This document shows positions 20,243 through 29,037 of a DNA stretch of 64,000 bases, piece by piece (the first letter of the stretch is position 1; each line of letters begins with the position of its first letter). The DNA lies in assembly GCF_020852615.1 (NCBI RefSeq), contig NZ_JADZAJ010000009.1, positions 83,701 through 147,700 on the forward strand, in the 5' to 3' direction. Origin of the DNA: Nitrosomonas sp. (GTDB lineage Bacteria > Pseudomonadota > Gammaproteobacteria > Burkholderiales > Nitrosomonadaceae). Both the position numbers and the translations under genes were made by a program. The notes below the pieces were generated by a model, which was not told the DNA's origin, ran no database searches, and worked only from the letters and a program-made list of their open reading frames with translations.

Positions 20243-22048
20243 ATGATTGAACAATCGTTTATCCAGGAGTTGCTGGATCGTGTCGATATTGTTGATGTCA
20301 TTGGGCGACATCTTCAGCTTAAAAAAGCGGGTGCAAATTTTACGGCCTGCTGTCCTTTTCATAACGAAAAAACCCCTTCCTTTACCGTAAATTCATCCAG
20401 GCAGTTTTATCATTGCTTTGGTTGTGGCAAACACGGAAATGTCATTAGCTTTCTGATAGAACACAATGGGTTTAGTTTTGTCGAAGCAGTTGAAAATCTT
20501 TCGGCGCTGGCGGGTATGCAGATGCCTTCCAGGGAAAATGTGCATCTAAACTCATCCGGATCTGATAAAGCTTTGTCAGGCAAGGCCAGGGGGGGGGGTA
20601 CACAGTCTGAAGCCAGCTTTTCCTCATCTGGTTTATACGAACGAATGGAACAGGCAGCTAAATTTTATCGGGCACAACTCAAGCAGTCTGAACCAGCGAT
20701 TACTTACCTGAAGAGTCGGGGTGTATCAGGACAAACCGCTTTGCGCTTCGGGGTCGGATATGCGCCGCCCGGTTGGCAAAATCTCTCAGAGGTTTTTACC
20801 GATTATCCTGCTGATGATCCTGACCACCCGCTGGTGCAGACAGGGCTGGTTGTGGCGCATGATGGCAAGAAAAATTATGATCGCTTTCGTCATCGGATCA
20901 TGTTCCCTATTCTGAATCGTAAAAAGAAAATAGTGGGGTTCGGGGGAAGGGCGCTGGACGGGGGCGAACCCAAATATCTGAATTCACCGGAAACGCCATT
21001 ATTTATCAAAGGTCGGGAGCTCTATAATCTGGCATCTGCCGGCCCGGCAATCCGAAAATCCGGCCGGCTGGTCGTGGTTGAGGGCTATATGGATGTGGTG
21101 ATGCTGGTGCAAAACGGTATCGAGTATGTGGTGGCTACGCTGGGTACCGCAACAACGGCGATGCATATACAGCAGTTTTTGCGCCATACCGATGAGGTAA
21201 TTTTTTGTTTTGACGGCGATGCGGCGGGAATTAAAGCTGCTTGGCGAGCTCTGGAAACCAGTCTGTCGCAACTGAAGGATGGAAAAGATATCAGATTTTT
21301 ATTTCTGCCGGATAAAGAAGATCCGGATAGTTACATTCGTAAACATGGTCAAATTGCATTTGAAAAATTATTAGAGAAGGCTCAGCCGTTATCAGTGCTT
21401 TTTTGTAATGAGTTAAGCAGTCGGGTAAATCTCGGTACAAGTGAGGGCCGTGCTCGATTGATTCAGCAGGCAGGGCCTTTGCTGGCACAGATTAATGCGC
21501 CTGTATTGAGGTTTATGTTGATGAAGCGTATTTCCGAGCTGGCTGGTGTGGATCAGGGCCAGTTGGCGATATTCCTTAAGACAGGCGGGAAAAATCAGTC
21601 TTCTGTATCTCGCCCTGAAGTATCCAGACCATTATCTGTTACCCCTTATCGCAGACTGATCCAGATTTTGCTGCATGCCCCGGATTATGTAAACAGACTG
21701 GATATGACTGTTCTTGCAACGAATAATGAGAAAAATACCGAAAAAGAACTGCTGATCACCCTGGTGAATTTTTTAAAAAATTTATCCCGTTCTTCTGAGG
21801 AGGAATTGAATGCGGTGGCGATTATGTTGCATTTTGATCAGACCCCTCATCGGGCTTTGTTGGAAGAAATAGCCCGAGATGCGTATGTAAAAGATGAAAA
21901 CTGGAATATTGATGCTGAATTTGTCGGAGGAGTGGAACGATTGCGGGAGGTACAGCGAAAATCAAGAATGGGCGAATTGCATAGTAAACCGCTCGCTTCC
22001 CTAACCCCGGAAGAAAAAAATGAGTTACGTCAGCTGATGCTTTCATAA
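20243..22048 (+). CDS. dnaG: DNA primase
   Basis: DnaG synthesises the RNA primers for replication. The N-terminal zinc ribbon has C37, H40, C58 and C61 (CPFHNEKTPSF and CFGCG). The TOPRIM/RNAP core contains KNYDRFRHRIMFPI, FGGRAL, VVEGYMDVV and FDGDAAGIKAAWRAL with the metal-binding acidic residues. The C-terminal DnaB-binding domain follows from about residue 460. Length 601 (E. coli 581). A run of ten G (20589-20598) encodes Gly-Gly-Gly in the linker between zinc and core domains (about residues 116-118), a site prone to slippage. Confidence 0.97.
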   Translation: MIEQSFIQELLDRVDIVDVIGRHLQLKKAGANFTACCPFHNEKTPSFTVNSSRQFYHCFGCGKHGNVISFLIEHNGFSFVEAVENLSALAGMQMPSRENVHLNSSGSDKALSGKARGGGTQSEASFSSSGLYERMEQAAKFYRAQLKQSEPAITYLKSRGVSGQTALRFGVGYAPPGWQNLSEVFTDYPADDPDHPLVQTGLVVAHDGKKNYDRFRHRIMFPILNRKKKIVGFGGRALDGGEPKYLNSPETPLFIKGRELYNLASAGPAIRKSGRLVVVEGYMDVVMLVQNGIEYVVATLGTATTAMHIQQFLRHTDEVIFCFDGDAAGIKAAWRALETSLSQLKDGKDIRFLFLPDKEDPDSYIRKHGQIAFEKLLEKAQPLSVLFCNELSSRVNLGTSEGRARLIQQAGPLLAQINAPVLRFMLMKRISELAGVDQGQLAIFLKTGGKNQSSVSRPEVSRPLSVTPYRRLIQILLHAPDYVNRLDMTVLATNNEKNTEKELLITLVNFLKNLSRSSEEELNAVAIMLHFDQTPHRALLEEIARDAYVKDENWNIDAEFVGGVERLREVQRKSRMGELHSKPLASLTPEEKNELRQLMLS

Positions 22049-22151
22049 TTTCCTGGAATTATATTTTATGAGGCAGAAGATTATTTCTGTTTCTGGTAAA
22101 TATTAAAGCAGGAAAATGAAGAGTGGTTGATTGTAGCTACACCTGCTTATG

Positions 22152-22181
22152 TTAAAAATAAGCTGAAAAATTCGGTATAAT
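22152..22181 (+). promoter_or_regulatory. Candidate internal promoter before rpoD
   Basis: A perfect -10 hexamer TATAAT at 22176-22181 follows, at 18 bases, a weak -35 TTAAAA at 22152-22157. It lies 47 bases before the rpoD start in an AT-rich 180-base gap after dnaG. An internal promoter for rpoD inside this operon is well known in E. coli, which makes the position sensible. Confidence 0.5.
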
Positions 22182-22228
22182 TAAAAGCTTTCTGTTTGAT
22201 TTGTCTCTAGTCTTAATGGGTGCTCTGT

Positions 22229-24478
22229 ATGGCAAAAGCGAAAGTGTCGGGATCGGCAAAAAAAAGTATTACTACATCTACAGAAGCGACTGAAATAAAA
22301 AGCAGTAAATCGCGAACATCTGCTGCAGATACAGGGAGGAAGGTGGCTAATAAAAACACCAGAAATACGCTTAAAGCTGAGACAGGGAGTGTTTCTGTCA
22401 AGAAAGAGGCGGTTGCTGCTTCCAGGAAGAAATCTGTTAAAACAGCCAAGCCGGATAGTGATTCCGTGACTCCAGTGGAGCAGGATATGTTGCCCGCTAT
22501 GGAGGTTCCGGAAGATATTGGGGCGACTGATGAAATCCCGGAGAAAATAAAATTAAGCAAAAAAAGTAAAAATACCCTGTCAGAAAAACAAATTGTTAAT
22601 TTGAGTGAAGGGGCATCAGTGTCGTCTGGTGACGATATTGAATTGCGCAGGATGCGTTTAAAGAAATTGATCATGCAGGGCAAGGAGCGTGGCTACCTGA
22701 CTTACTCGGAGATCAATGATCATTTGCCGGATGACATGCTGGATGCCGATCAGATTGAAGGCATTATTAGCATGATCAACGATATGGGTATTTCCGTCCA
22801 TGACGAGGCGCCTGATGCGGAAGCATTGCTGATGTCAGATTCCGCAACAGCGGTAACGGATGAAGATGTCGTGGAAGAAGCAGAAGCAGCGCTTTCCAGT
22901 GTGGATTCAGAATTTGGCCGCACGACTGATCCGGTACGGATGTATATGCGTGAAATGGGTTCAGTGGAGTTACTGACACGAGAAAGCGAAATAGAAATTG
23001 CTAAACGTATTGAGGATGGTTTACGGCACATGATTCAGGCTATTTCAGCCTGTCCGACGATCATAGAAAATATTCTTGGATTGGCTGCAGATGTGGAGGA
23101 AGGTCGGTTACGTGCAGATGAACTGGTCGATGGTTTCCTGGATGATGAAGCAGAGGAAATTATGGGTAAGGAGCTGTCTGAAGAACCACTGGATCAGGAT
23201 TTTGATTCAGATGATACGGAAGACGAGCGACTGGCGGCGGCTAGTGCTGATATGCTGAGAATGAAAGCCGAGGTGCTGGAGCGTTTTGCTGCTATTCGTC
23301 AAACCTACGAGAGCATGCGAAAGATCATCGATAAAAAAGAGGGCCGTCAGGATAAAAAATATAAACAGCTGCAGGAAAAAATTTCTACTGAGCTGATGGC
23401 GATGCGTTTCTCTGCCAAGATGGTCGAGAAGTTATGTGATACACAGCGTGATATTGTCAACGATATTCGTAGTTGCGAGCGAAAAATTGCTGAATTGTGT
23501 GTCACACGAGCAGGGATGCCGCGGAATTACTTTATCAAGGTGTTTCCGGGTAATGAAACCAATATTGATTGGGTCAATTCAGAAATCGAGTCTGGTCAAT
23601 CGTACAGTCAGTCACTTGAGCATTTTCGTCCCGCCATAATGGAGCAGCAGCAAAAAATGCTCGAACTGCAGAAGCAGGCCAGTCTTCCGATAAAGGAACT
23701 CAAGGAAATTAATCGTCGTATGACGACTGGTGAAGCCAAGGCACGTCGGGCAAAACGTGAAATGACGGAAGCTAATTTACGTTTGGTTATATCAATTGCC
23801 AAGAAGTATACTAACCGCGGGTTGCAGTTTCTTGATTTGATTCAGGAAGGTAACATCGGGTTGATGAAGGCTGTTGATAAATTTGAGTATCGGCGCGGAT
23901 ATAAATTCTCAACCTATGCAACGTGGTGGATTCGTCAGGCAATTACACGTTCCATTGCTGATCAGGCTCGTACTATCCGTATCCCGGTGCACATGATTGA
24001 GACGATTAATAAAATGAATCGTATCTCCCGTCAGATTCTGCAGGAAACCGGGCAAGAGCCGGAACCGGCAGTACTGGCTGAAAAAATGGAAATGCCAGAA
24101 GAAAAAATTAGGAAGATTCTTAAAATATCGAAAGAACCAATTTCGATGGAAACTCCAATTGGGGATGACGAAGATTCCCATTTGGGAGATTTTATTGAGG
24201 ATGCCTCAACTATGGAGCCGGCAGATGCCGCCGTGTATGCGGGCTTGCGTTCTGTGACAAAAGATATACTGGACTCTTTGACGCCTCGTGAAGCTAAAGT
24301 TTTGCGTATGCGTTTCGGCATTGAAATGAATACCGATCATACTTTGGAAGAAGTTGGAAGGCAGTTTGATGTAACACGTGAACGTATTCGTCAGATTGAA
24401 GCAAAAGCATTGCGTAAATTGAGGCACCCGGCCAGATCAGATCGGCTGCGCAGCTTTCTGGATAATGGGAATTCCTGA
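22229..24478 (+). CDS. rpoD: RNA polymerase primary sigma factor (sigma-70)
   Basis: This 749-residue protein is the housekeeping sigma factor. From the N-terminus: a basic Lys/Ser/Thr/Ala-rich extension of about 140 residues typical of betaproteobacterial RpoD, region 1.1, region 1.2 ([19 protein letters not shown]), a long acidic non-conserved region, regions 2.1-2.4 ([20 protein letters not shown]), region 3 and region 4.2 ([20 protein letters not shown]). GTG 22220 also opens the frame; ATG 22229, 8 bases after GGG, gives [12 protein letters not shown] as in relatives. Confidence 0.97.
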   Translation: MAKAKVSGSAKKSITTSTEATEIKSSKSRTSAADTGRKVANKNTRNTLKAETGSVSVKKEAVAASRKKSVKTAKPDSDSVTPVEQDMLPAMEVPEDIGATDEIPEKIKLSKKSKNTLSEKQIVNLSEGASVSSGDDIELRRMRLKKLIMQGKERGYLTYSEINDHLPDDMLDADQIEGIISMINDMGISVHDEAPDAEALLMSDSATAVTDEDVVEEAEAALSSVDSEFGRTTDPVRMYMREMGSVELLTRESEIEIAKRIEDGLRHMIQAISACPTIIENILGLAADVEEGRLRADELVDGFLDDEAEEIMGKELSEEPLDQDFDSDDTEDERLAAASADMLRMKAEVLERFAAIRQTYESMRKIIDKKEGRQDKKYKQLQEKISTELMAMRFSAKMVEKLCDTQRDIVNDIRSCERKIAELCVTRAGMPRNYFIKVFPGNETNIDWVNSEIESGQSYSQSLEHFRPAIMEQQQKMLELQKQASLPIKELKEINRRMTTGEAKARRAKREMTEANLRLVISIAKKYTNRGLQFLDLIQEGNIGLMKAVDKFEYRRGYKFSTYATWWIRQAITRSIADQARTIRIPVHMIETINKMNRISRQILQETGQEPEPAVLAEKMEMPEEKIRKILKISKEPISMETPIGDDEDSHLGDFIEDASTMEPADAAVYAGLRSVTKDILDSLTPREAKVLRMRFGIEMNTDHTLEEVGRQFDVTRERIRQIEAKALRKLRHPARSDRLRSFLDNGNS

Positions 24479-24539
24479 GGCAATCTGCCTGTTTCCTGAT
24501 CTGGCTGATTTGATGATTATATAAAAGCTTATGTCGTTA

Positions 24540-24616
<77 letters not shown>

Positions 24617-24624
24617 AATAAAAT

Positions 24625-24675
24625 ACCCACTTATTTATCTTCTGTCTGTCTATAAATAAGTGGGTTTTCTTTTTG
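24625..24675 (+). terminator. Rho-independent terminator after the tRNA
   Basis: A 13-bp perfect stem, ACCCACTTATTTA (24625-24637) with TAAATAAGTGGGT (24653-24665), is followed by a T-rich tract to 24675. It ends the transcript that carries the tRNA and probably rpoD. Confidence 0.9.
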
Positions 24676-24823
24676 ACCGTAATATCCTACCATTTAAATA
24701 AAACCGGTTCGTGCGTCTTGTTGTAAACAGGGGCAGGCTTGCTGTTATCAGGCCGGGTAAGTCAAACTCTGACAGTTGATTACATCAGGTCGGGTGTCGT
24801 GAAAGTGTCGTACTGTACATCCA

Positions 24824-24847
24824 TACCTCCGGTTTTGTTACCGGTAT
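24824..24847. promoter_or_regulatory. Dyad upstream of the copper-chaperone-like gene
   Basis: ATACC at 24824-24828 with CCGGT (24829-24833) faces ACCGGTAT (24840-24847) across a 6-base centre. The layout resembles the dyads bound by MerR-family metal regulators between -35 and -10, but no matching -35/-10 pair is convincing. It lies 36 bases before the start of the metal-binding protein. The rest of the 200-base gap after the tRNA terminator shows nothing else. Confidence 0.3.
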
Positions 24848-24882
24848 ATGTGTGCTTATCTCAAATAAACTCAGGAATTTTT

Positions 24883-25086
24883 ATGCCAACAACAATTATT
24901 CAAATCAAAGGAATGTCTTGCCAGGGGTGTGTCAGCAGCGTTAAAAATGTGCTGGAAAAAATACCTGGTGTCAGTCATGTTGAGGTGTCGCTTGATAAGG
25001 GGCAGGCAGTCGTTCAGCACGATGCCTCTCTAAGAAATGAAATTTTCAGTCAGACAATAAAAGGTGCTGGATTTGAGGTTATGTAG
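24883..25086 (+). CDS. Small heavy-metal-associated (CopZ/HMA) domain protein
   Basis: The 67-residue product is a single HMA ferredoxin-like fold that would bind Cu(I) or a similar metal through the two Cys of GMSCQGCVSSV (residues 11-16). The remainder, PGVSHVEVSLDKGQAVVQHD and KGAGFEV, is standard for the fold. The start ATG 24883 has AGGAA six bases before it; the longer frame from 24739 is not supported. No copper ATPase or regulator lies next to it, so it stands alone here. Copper handling is the likely role; the partner is unknown. Confidence 0.9.
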   Translation: MPTTIIQIKGMSCQGCVSSVKNVLEKIPGVSHVEVSLDKGQAVVQHDASLRNEIFSQTIKGAGFEVM

Positions 25087-25128
25087 CTGCCTCATTTTTT
25101 CCGGTTCCAAATATTTTCTCTGAAGGTG

Positions 25129-25204
25129 TTTTTAGCCACCATGGCTGTGAACAGATTGGTACGTATTGGGTGCGCTAAGGCCTGTATTCTGTTGTGGCTA
25201 AAAA
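25129..25204. repeat. 76-bp element with 11-bp perfect terminal inverted repeats
   Basis: TTTTTAGCCAC (25129-25139) and GTGGCTAAAAA (25194-25204) are perfect inverted copies around 54 bases of unremarkable sequence. The left arm is also part of a small hairpin AGCCA/TGGCT. No target-site duplication is visible. It might be a miniature mobile element or a structured non-coding region. Between 25087 and 25288 nothing else is seen; a 64-codon frame across it has no coding character. Confidence 0.45.
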
Positions 25205-25288
25205 ATCAAAGACTGTCGTCTGTGGTCAGTGTAGCCATCCCTGTTGCTTTATCAATTTTAGTGGAAATTATTGAAAGGCTCCAAACAG

Positions 25289-25318
25289 AAAGGGCCAATT
25301 CTTGTGAATTAGCCCTTT
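25289..25318 (-). terminator. Terminator of the cytochrome c4 gene
   Basis: AAAGGGC (25289-25295) and GCCCTTT (25312-25318) pair, and the stem extends inward with AATTC/GAATT after one mismatch. On the minus strand the hairpin is followed by a T-rich stretch. It lies 24 bases after the end of the cytochrome gene. Confidence 0.85.
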
Positions 25319-25342
25319 GACTGGTTTACCGACTGGCCGAAA

Positions 25343-25978
25343 CTATCTGAGTGTGGCGATATATTCAGATACAGCTTTCATTTCCTGCTCACTCATGCGT
25401 GATACAACCGTTTGCATGGTGCTGTTCGTGTCGTTCTTGCGTACTCCCTGGCGAAATGCCTGTAACTGAGACAGGGTGTAAGCAGGATATTGCCCGTCGA
25501 TTCGCGGGTAATGCGGGGGGATGCCTTGTCCATTAGGAGAATGACAGCTGGAGCAGGCCGGGATAGAATTTTCCAGATTGCCACCCTGATACAGTTTTTT
25601 TCCGGCTTCAACCAGAGATTCATCACTTACAGTACCGGATTGTGGCTTTTGCTGTGAATAAAACGCAGCAACGTTTGTTATATCTTCTTCACTCAAATTT
25701 GCTGCCATGGGTGCCATGATCTGATTGTCACGCTTGGCTGCTTCACCCTCTGCTGCCTTGAAATCATGTAATTGCTTGGCAATATACCCGGGGTACTGTC
25801 CGGCAAGGATTGGGTACAAGGGAATGGTGCTGTTGCCATCAACATTGTGGCAGCCGGCACAGATTCCAGCCGCAATTTCCTTGCCTTTTTCAACATCACC
25901 GGCAGCCGGAGTCTCGGCAGACACAAAGCCGGAAAATGTAAACGCGATTGCTGCTACAGTAGTTCCAATGAATTTCAT
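25343..25978 (-). CDS. Cytochrome c4 (dihaem periplasmic c-type cytochrome)
   Basis: This 211-residue protein is a two-domain class I cytochrome c. It has a Sec signal peptide (MKFIGTTVAA..., cleaved near SAE) and two haem-binding CxxCH sites, CAGCH at 40-44 and CSSCH at 142-146. The axial Met of each domain is likely in the IMAPMA and TMQTVVSRM segments. c4 cytochromes pass electrons to terminal oxidases. The frame extends 25 codons upstream, but ATG 25978 gives a clean signal peptide. It stands alone with its own terminator. Confidence 0.93.
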   Translation of the reverse strand: MKFIGTTVAAIAFTFSGFVSAETPAAGDVEKGKEIAAGICAGCHNVDGNSTIPLYPILAGQYPGYIAKQLHDFKAAEGEAAKRDNQIMAPMAANLSEEDITNVAAFYSQQKPQSGTVSDESLVEAGKKLYQGGNLENSIPACSSCHSPNGQGIPPHYPRIDGQYPAYTLSQLQAFRQGVRKNDTNSTMQTVVSRMSEQEMKAVSEYIATLR

Positions 25979-26097
25979 GATCGTTATAGGGTTGTAAAAT
26001 TGGTTTTTGATAAAAAACAGTAAATATCTGTGTATTCTAGCAAGATTTGTCAACTGCTGCAGTAAACGCTGCAGTCATCCGCCAGGAAATACGAGTG

Positions 26098-26706
26098 ATG
26101 AAAAAGTTTTTTGTTTTCTTATTGCTGGCTAATATGTTTACCGCTTTCTATTTTTATAGCAGATCGGATGAGGGTGCTTCAGCACAAATATTATTGATCC
26201 ATCCGGAAAAGATTAAGCTGTTGCCTGCCAGGGTTGCTTGCCTCAAATGGGGAAAACTGGCTGATCTGGTTGCGCAGTACGTTCAGACAGAGATTTCAAA
26301 ATGGGAATCCGGGCAGAATCGTGTGACTGAAATAGCTGGTGACGAAATCAGTATGCATTGGGTGCATATTCCGCCATTGCGCAACGCACGAGAAATGACG
26401 AAACAGATTGAACAACTGGATAAACTGGGCATTTCATATTGGTATGTTCAGGAAAATGTAAATCACCCGTGGCATAATGCAATTTCTTTGGCTGTTTTGC
26501 CAGGCGGCGCTGATGCGGCAGCACTGATTGAGGAGCTGAAAAATAAGGGTTTGGAGCGAGTGACTGAAAGTGAACGAATCATGAAACAGTTTGAGTTTGA
26601 GTTTGAGATTCGTGACCCGACAGACCAAATCACTGAGCATATCCGGCAACTGGCGAACCGGTTTCCAGAGACAAAACTGGAAGCGGCCGAATGTGACCGC
26701 TTATAA
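26098..26706 (+). CDS. Membrane-anchored SPOR-like domain protein
   Basis: The 202-residue product has an N-terminal transmembrane or signal-anchor segment (residues 4-20, KFFVFLLLANMFTAFYFY) and a soluble domain with two short repeats of SPOR-like character: MHWVHIPPLRNAREMTKQIEQLDKLGI, and AISLAVLPGGADAAALIEEL. SPOR domains bind denuded peptidoglycan glycans at division sites, but this match is by pattern only. ATG 26098 is preceded by AGGAAA at a good distance. It is divergent from cytochrome c4 and upstream of map; function unknown. Confidence 0.7.
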   Translation: MKKFFVFLLLANMFTAFYFYSRSDEGASAQILLIHPEKIKLLPARVACLKWGKLADLVAQYVQTEISKWESGQNRVTEIAGDEISMHWVHIPPLRNAREMTKQIEQLDKLGISYWYVQENVNHPWHNAISLAVLPGGADAAALIEELKNKGLERVTESERIMKQFEFEFEIRDPTDQITEHIRQLANRFPETKLEAAECDRL

Positions 26707-26792
26707 AAAGTGTATGATAATTTTTTCTTCCTCGGATTTTTGCGGATTTTCCCGAGTTATTTTCATGATTGTTGAAACAGATTGGAGTGGGC

Positions 26793-27593
26793 GTGGCGGT
26801 TCATATTAAAACAGCACAGGAAATTGAGGTTATGCGTATTGCCGGAAGGCTGGCATCTGAAGTGCTGGATTATATTGAACCTTACGTGGTGCCTGGTGTA
26901 ACGACCGGCGAGCTGGATGAACTGTGTCACCGCTATATGGTGGATGTGCAGAAAACGATACCAGCCCCGCTTAACTATGCTCCCCCTGGCCATAGTCCTT
27001 ATCCAAAATCAATTTGTACTTCCGTTAATCATCAGGTTTGTCATGGCGTGCCAGGAGATAAAAAGCTCAAGGAAGGCGATATTGTCAATCTTGATATTAC
27101 GGTGATTTATAACAGTTACCATGGTGATACCAGCCGGATGTTTTATGTCGGTGAACCATCCATTCAGGCTAAACGACTGTGTGAATTAACCTATGAGGCG
27201 ATGTGGCGGGGAATTGATGAAATTCGCCCGGGTAAACGTCTGGGAGATATTGGTCACGTCATTCAGCGTCTGGCAGAGGAGGCCGGCTGCAGCGTCGTCA
27301 GGGAATTTTGCGGGCATGGTATTGGCTCAAAATTTCATGAGGATCCCCAGGTATTGCACTATGGTCGCGCCGGTACAGGGATTGAGCTTAAACCGGGCAT
27401 GATCTTTACAGTCGAGCCGATGATCAATGCCGGAAAGGCAGCCATTAAGCAGCTGCCGGATGGCTGGACGGTAATCACCAAGGATCGCAGCCTGTCGGCC
27501 CAGTGGGAGCACACTATTCTGGTGACAGAAGAGGGCCATGAAGTATTGACTGTTTCATCAGGATCACCCGCCAGGCCTGTCTATCGTTTTTAA
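26793..27593 (+). CDS. map: Methionine aminopeptidase, type I
   Basis: Map removes the initiator Met from nascent proteins. The pita-bread fold has its metal ligands in NLDITVIYNSYHGDTSRMF (two Asp), EFCGHGIGSKFHEDP (His), FTVEPMIN (Glu) and SAQWEHTILVT (Glu). I chose GTG 26793, five bases after GGAG, because the product begins (M)AVHIKTAQEIEVMRIAGRLA like relatives and has 266 residues; an upstream in-frame TTG/GTG start is less likely. Confidence 0.96.
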   Translation: MAVHIKTAQEIEVMRIAGRLASEVLDYIEPYVVPGVTTGELDELCHRYMVDVQKTIPAPLNYAPPGHSPYPKSICTSVNHQVCHGVPGDKKLKEGDIVNLDITVIYNSYHGDTSRMFYVGEPSIQAKRLCELTYEAMWRGIDEIRPGKRLGDIGHVIQRLAEEAGCSVVREFCGHGIGSKFHEDPQVLHYGRAGTGIELKPGMIFTVEPMINAGKAAIKQLPDGWTVITKDRSLSAQWEHTILVTEEGHEVLTVSSGSPARPVYRF

Positions 27594-27662
27594 GCCGGAT
27601 GACTATTTGTCGTCAGCAGGCTGAGAAAACCTGCTTCCTTATTCATACCATAAATAGCTGAT

Positions 27663-28403
27663 ATGTCACGATCCAATAATCGTACACCTGCACAAATGCG
27701 CCCGGTCAGGGTAACCCGCCATTATGTCCGGCATGCTGAGGGCTCAGTTTTGATTGAATATGGCGAGACTAAAGTGATTTGTACCGCCAGCATTGTTGAA
27801 AAAGTTCCCCCTTTTCTTAAAGGGGCCGGGCAGGGCTGGCTAACAGCCGAATATGGCATGTTGCCACGCTCCACCGGTGAGAGAATGCAGCGTGAAGCAG
27901 CCAAAGGTAAACAATCGGGGCGAACCATGGAAATCCAGCGTCTGATTGGCCGGGCGTTGCGCTCCGTGCTGGATCTGAAAAAACTGGGTGAGCGCACAAT
28001 TCAGATTGATTGTGACGTAATCCAGGCAGATGGAGGTACGCGTACTGCCAGTATTACCGGAGCATTTGTTGCCTTGTGTGATGCAGCTGAATATCTGCAG
28101 ACAGAGAAAATGATTTTACAAAATCCGATCAGGGATCATGTGGCGGCTGTTTCAGTTGGTATTCTGAAAGGTCAGCCCCTGCTGGATCTGGATTATTTGG
28201 AAGATTCCAGTTGCGACACGGATTTAAATGTCGTAATGACAGGCAGCCTGGGGCTGGTGGAAGTTCAAGGTACCGCAGAAAAGGCTGCTTTTAGCCGCCG
28301 GGAGCTGGATGATATGCTGAATATGGCGCAGCAGGGGTTGCTGGAATTGTTTGACTTGCAGCGCAAAGCACTGGAAACAGCTATTCTCGTCAATGAAACG
28401 TGA
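27663..28403 (+). CDS. rph: Ribonuclease PH
   Basis: RNase PH is a phosphorolytic 3'-5' exoribonuclease that trims tRNA 3' ends. The 246-residue protein shows the family signatures [32 protein letters not shown], and [19 protein letters not shown] with the active-site Asp residues. The length is normal (E. coli 238). The rdgB start follows after 4 bases; this pairing is conserved in Proteobacteria. Confidence 0.97.
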   Translation: MSRSNNRTPAQMRPVRVTRHYVRHAEGSVLIEYGETKVICTASIVEKVPPFLKGAGQGWLTAEYGMLPRSTGERMQREAAKGKQSGRTMEIQRLIGRALRSVLDLKKLGERTIQIDCDVIQADGGTRTASITGAFVALCDAAEYLQTEKMILQNPIRDHVAAVSVGILKGQPLLDLDYLEDSSCDTDLNVVMTGSLGLVEVQGTAEKAAFSRRELDDMLNMAQQGLLELFDLQRKALETAILVNET

Positions 28404-28407
28404 GCAC

Positions 28408-29025
28408 ATGATGCAGCTGTCACTGAACAGAGTTGTTATCGCCAGCAGCAATACCGGTAAGCTGGCTGAAATTGACAGGCTGCTGGCTCCGCTGGGTATC
28501 AGGGTAGTGACTCAGGCGTCGCTTGGGGTAACGGAAGCGGATGAGCCGCACATGACATTTGTGGAGAACGCACTGGCTAAGGCACGGCATGCGAGCCTTG
28601 CAACCGGCCTGCCTGCCCTGGCGGATGATTCCGGAATATGCGTCAGTGCCCTGCAGGGGGCGCCTGGTGTATTTTCTGCCCGTTTCGCGGGCGAGCCCCG
28701 TTCGGATGAGCGCAATAACCTCAAGCTGATTGAGGCGTTACAGGGTCAGTCTGACCGCCGTGCCTATTATTGCTGTGTGATTGTCCTGCTGCGCCATGCT
28801 CAGGACTCCCGGCCCGTCATCATTGAGGATACCTGGCATGGAGAAATCATTGCCAGGCCGGCGGGACAGGGTGGGTTTGGCTATGATCCTTATTTTTTTC
28901 TGCCGGAATTGGGTAAAACTGCAGCTGAGCTTTCCGTGGAAGAGAAAAACAGAATCAGCCACCGAGGTAAGGCACTTGCCAGACTGGTAAAGCTGTTGGT
29001 GGAGAATGAGAAAGCGCTGGCTTAA
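28408..29025 (+). CDS. rdgB: dITP/XTP pyrophosphatase (non-canonical purine NTPase)
   Basis: RdgB hydrolyses dITP and XTP to keep deaminated purines out of DNA. The segments VIASSNTGKLAEI, LPALADDSGICV, APGVFSARFAG and GGFGYDPYFF are all family signatures, ending with ISHRGKAL. Several ATG codons (28393, 28408, 28411) open the frame; 28408, just after the rph stop, gives 205 residues and is my choice. The exact start is uncertain by a few codons. Confidence 0.95.
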   Translation: MMQLSLNRVVIASSNTGKLAEIDRLLAPLGIRVVTQASLGVTEADEPHMTFVENALAKARHASLATGLPALADDSGICVSALQGAPGVFSARFAGEPRSDERNNLKLIEALQGQSDRRAYYCCVIVLLRHAQDSRPVIIEDTWHGEIIARPAGQGGFGYDPYFFLPELGKTAAELSVEEKNRISHRGKALARLVKLLVENEKALA

Positions 29026-29037
29026 ATGCCGTGACGT

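Noticed and set aside
25126..25320. 64-codon plus-strand frame after the HMA gene
   Set aside because: It has no Shine-Dalgarno, no recognisable product, and it covers the inverted-repeat element and the cytochrome c4 terminator, so it is chance open sequence.
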